A DNA stretch of 17,621 bases from JASJBU01 sp039714735 (lineage in GTDB: Bacteria; Pseudomonadota; Gammaproteobacteria; Chromatiales; Chromatiaceae), in the NCBI GenBank assembly GCA_039714735.1, contig JBDLIT010000082.1, forward strand, positions 1 through 17,621, in the 5' to 3' direction. Shown piece by piece: positions 15,604 through 17,621 of the stretch. The translations under genes were made by a program, and so were the position numbers. How positions within the stretch are numbered: the first letter of the stretch is position 1; the number at the start of each line of letters is the position of its first letter. The notes below the pieces were generated by a model. The model saw only the letters and a program-made list of their open reading frames with translations, was not told the DNA's origin and did no database searches.

Positions 15604-17621
15604 ATGACTTGGTACTTGCGAATTCATAAAAAGTCTGCCCTGCTCGCAAATATGGCGCTGCTAGCTATTTGTTCTTCAGTTGTATATGCGGACAGTGATA
15701 ATAATTTAATAAGTAGTTCCACCACTCAAGACACTACTACTACTACTACTACGACTACTGCTGCTGTCGAGCTGCCGAAAAACAGCTTCAACATCATGAT
15801 GAACTATGAGCTGGGTATGCATTGCACCGGTTTCGAGTTCGCCTATTGCTGCGTGCTGCCGCCCTACAACTCCATTCTTGCTCAGGTTGTGAAGACTCAG
15901 CAAAATGAGAAGGGAGCATCTGCGTTTGCCCGTCTGTTGGAGGGTGATCCGGTAGAGGGTCTGGATGCCCTGGGCAGGCAGACCGTACTGCGTGACCCGG
16001 ATCTGGATGCAAACGGCGATTTTCAGAAGTATGTGCTGGAGTACTGGCACGAAGCCCAACCCCGTGAGACACGTCCCCAGGTGGTTCCCCAGACTTCCAC
16101 TCTGATCAGTGCGACGGAGGGTAACTCCCTGTTGATGTGGAATACCCTGGCCGATTCCGCTGCGATCAATCCAGACGGATCAATGGTGATGTCCGGTCAG
16201 GATGGCAATCCCACCTGGAATGGCGTCACCGGCGCCATGTTGGGCGACGGTGATTTCAATGATCCGACCGATGACTACTGGAATGCGGTGTGGAATCACC
16301 TCTACATCTATGCGGATCTGGAGGGGACAAACCCCAACAACTCCACAGCGGAGAGTGACAAGATCCGTCTGGGCATAACCGGGCATATAGAGTATCCGGC
16401 CGATTGCGGCGCCGGCCTGCACCCGATGGGGCCGGTTAGTCACCCAGATGGCCTGCCGACCAACCCAGCGGTTCCCAATGACTGTGGCGGCGCTGCCAAC
16501 GGCAATGTGCTGACCTTCTCAGGCGAACACGGCACCATCGTCTACACCCAGATGAAAGTGGTGGAGAATCTGCCCATCACCCTCACATCGCCGCGCATTT
16601 GGGAGGCTTTGGGCCTGCCGCTGACCCCCTTCGAGGATTCCATCAACTTCTTCGCCGACCCTGGTGCGATGTATGAGGACTCGGTGCGCCCCTTCGTGGC
16701 GATGAAGGCCAGGCTGCGTCACTATGACGAGAACGCCTATGGCGGCATGGGCGAACCGGTGCTGCAGAATGGGTTACCGGTGGAAGGCTTCGGTACGGCG
16801 CCTATCGATATCCCCAACTGCGAACGCTGTCACTCGGAGGTGGATACCACCAACTCCCCGCATCGATCGGGCGATGAGGTCTGGCCTCTGGTGAAACAGG
16901 AGTATGACTTCTGGATGAGCTATTACGGTATCACCAGTGCGGACTCCGACTGGTATGCGCGTCTCAAGAGTGCGGCGATCAGTATCCTTGGGCTGCATGA
17001 CAAGAAGCATGGCACCGGCTTTCTCGCTAATTATCCAGCCTGTGCCAGCCCGCGGGAGTGTGATGCCCTGGCCGCTGATCTTTCCGCAGAGAATGGCCGT
17101 CCGGTTTTCACTCAGAGCACCCGTATCGGCAACACCTCGGTACTCTGTCAGCGTTGTCACGCGGACAATGTCATTGCCCAGGTTAAATCGGCCTCTTTCG
17201 TCGATGAGCAGGGCAATGACAAGTTGATCCTGCCCATGTCGGAAGCCATCCACCAGACTCACAAAGGTACGGGTGAGGGTGGTCCGATCACCTTCACCGA
17301 CAGCCTGGGACGTTTCGGCGGTTGCCAGGGTTGTCACCCGGCGCACCGCTCGAATGGAGACATGGCCGGTTATCCGATTACCGAAACCGGTGACAACTTC
17401 TATGCGGATACAGACAACCGGCTTGGCGCAGGCGGCTGTTTCGTGGGCCGTGATGTGCACTCCAACCCGTTCAAAGATATTGATGGAGCCGAAACGCCGG
17501 AGTATCTAAACGCGATTGGACAGTGGTTGTCGGATAATGTGGCCAATAATCAGGCAGGACTGGCGGGCAGTGAGCGTGATGCCCGTGGTATCTGGTGCAC
17601 CAACTGTCACAACCAGTTGAG
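15604..17621 (+). CDS. exported multiheme c-type cytochrome, 3' end beyond window
   Basis: The frame stays open for 672 codons to the window end, so the C-terminus is missing. The ATG at 15604 has GAGG 6 nt upstream. Residues 1-29 form a Sec signal (basic HKK, hydrophobic core, VYA before D30). C23 lacks a proper lipobox, so a lipoprotein is not supported. A nine-threonine tract follows (residues 44-52). Heme-binding CxxCH motifs are at C406-H410 (CERCH), C515-H519 (CQRCH), C574-H578 (CQGCH) and C665-H669 (CTNCH), all in the second half seen. The first about 375 residues have no heme motif but several Cys/His sites (LGMHCTGFEFAYCCVLPPY). I do not recognise the family. Periplasmic or surface electron transfer is the likely role. 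Confidence 0.85.
   Translation, partial: MTWYLRIHKKSALLANMALLAICSSVVYADSDNNLISSSTTQDTTTTTTTTTAAVELPKNSFNIMMNYELGMHCTGFEFAYCCVLPPYNSILAQVVKTQQNEKGASAFARLLEGDPVEGLDALGRQTVLRDPDLDANGDFQKYVLEYWHEAQPRETRPQVVPQTSTLISATEGNSLLMWNTLADSAAINPDGSMVMSGQDGNPTWNGVTGAMLGDGDFNDPTDDYWNAVWNHLYIYADLEGTNPNNSTAESDKIRLGITGHIEYPADCGAGLHPMGPVSHPDGLPTNPAVPNDCGGAANGNVLTFSGEHGTIVYTQMKVVENLPITLTSPRIWEALGLPLTPFEDSINFFADPGAMYEDSVRPFVAMKARLRHYDENAYGGMGEPVLQNGLPVEGFGTAPIDIPNCERCHSEVDTTNSPHRSGDEVWPLVKQEYDFWMSYYGITSADSDWYARLKSAAISILGLHDKKHGTGFLANYPACASPRECDALAADLSAENGRPVFTQSTRIGNTSVLCQRCHADNVIAQVKSASFVDEQGNDKLILPMSEAIHQTHKGTGEGGPITFTDSLGRFGGCQGCHPAHRSNGDMAGYPITETGDNFYADTDNRLGAGGCFVGRDVHSNPFKDIDGAETPEYLNAIGQWLSDNVANNQAGLAGSERDARGIWCTNCHNQL
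15733..15765 (+). repeat. trinucleotide microsatellite encoding a Thr/Ala tract
   Basis: (ACT)6-ACG-(ACT)2-(GCT)2 directly after the signal peptide region of the cytochrome gene. Being in triplets, slippage would change the length of the Thr linker without breaking the frame. Confidence 0.8.

Noticed and set aside
15604..15700. Lipoprotein signal in the cytochrome
   Set aside because: The only Cys in the signal region is preceded by LAI, and Ile at -1 does not fit a lipobox. A VYA signal-peptidase I site is better.
15706..16072. Minus-strand frames opposite the cytochrome gene
   Set aside because: They are antisense to a frame with a signal peptide and CxxCH motifs, and one includes a poly-Ser run that is only the shadow of the ACT repeat.
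1..17621. tRNA, rRNA, CRISPR array, insertion sequence or prophage genes
   Set aside because: None was seen on reading; the repeats present are single hairpins or short tandem units.

Overview
The window most likely comes from a gammaproteobacterial chromosome. A zapD-yacG pair, a CspA-type cold-shock gene, E. coli-like promoters and FNR/ANR-type boxes all point that way. A PFOR, an NAD(P)-linked [NiFe] hydrogenase and a multiheme cytochrome suggest a facultative or anaerobic, possibly sulfur- or hydrogen-using lineage. This placement is inference from gene content; no rRNA or other taxonomic marker is present.

Layout. 1-800: an AT-rich stem-loop, then a membrane-anchored protein of unknown function on the plus strand. 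783-7526, all minus strand: a small RRM RNA-binding protein, a cold-shock protein with a long and heavily folded leader, yacG and zapD (gyrase inhibitor and FtsZ-ring factor), a dihydroorotate-dehydrogenase-like flavoprotein, and nifJ, a full-length pyruvate:ferredoxin/flavodoxin oxidoreductase. 7527-7890: a divergent control region with FNR-like boxes near both ends. 7891-12496, plus strand: a complete five-gene group 3b [NiFe] hydrogenase operon in the order beta, gamma, delta, alpha, maturation protease (the hydBGDA order of Pyrococcus sulfhydrogenase). A palindromic repeat sits between gamma and delta. 12807-15185: a Ser/Thr protein kinase fused to an HDOD domain and a C-terminal GAF-like domain. 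15604-17621: the first 672 codons of an exported multiheme c-type cytochrome that runs off the window end, with four CxxCH motifs visible.

How the genes fit together. NifJ makes low-potential electrons from pyruvate, or consumes them to make pyruvate. The cytosolic hydrogenase exchanges electrons between H2 and NAD(P)H. The two face away from each other across a region with FNR-like sites for each, so co-induction under low oxygen is a reasonable hypothesis. The DHODH-like flavoprotein downstream of nifJ lacks the class 1 catalytic cysteine motif and probably does not work in pyrimidine synthesis. The kinase-HDOD-GAF protein and the cytochrome may be a separate sensing/respiratory block. No tRNA, rRNA, CRISPR array, transposase or phage gene was seen.
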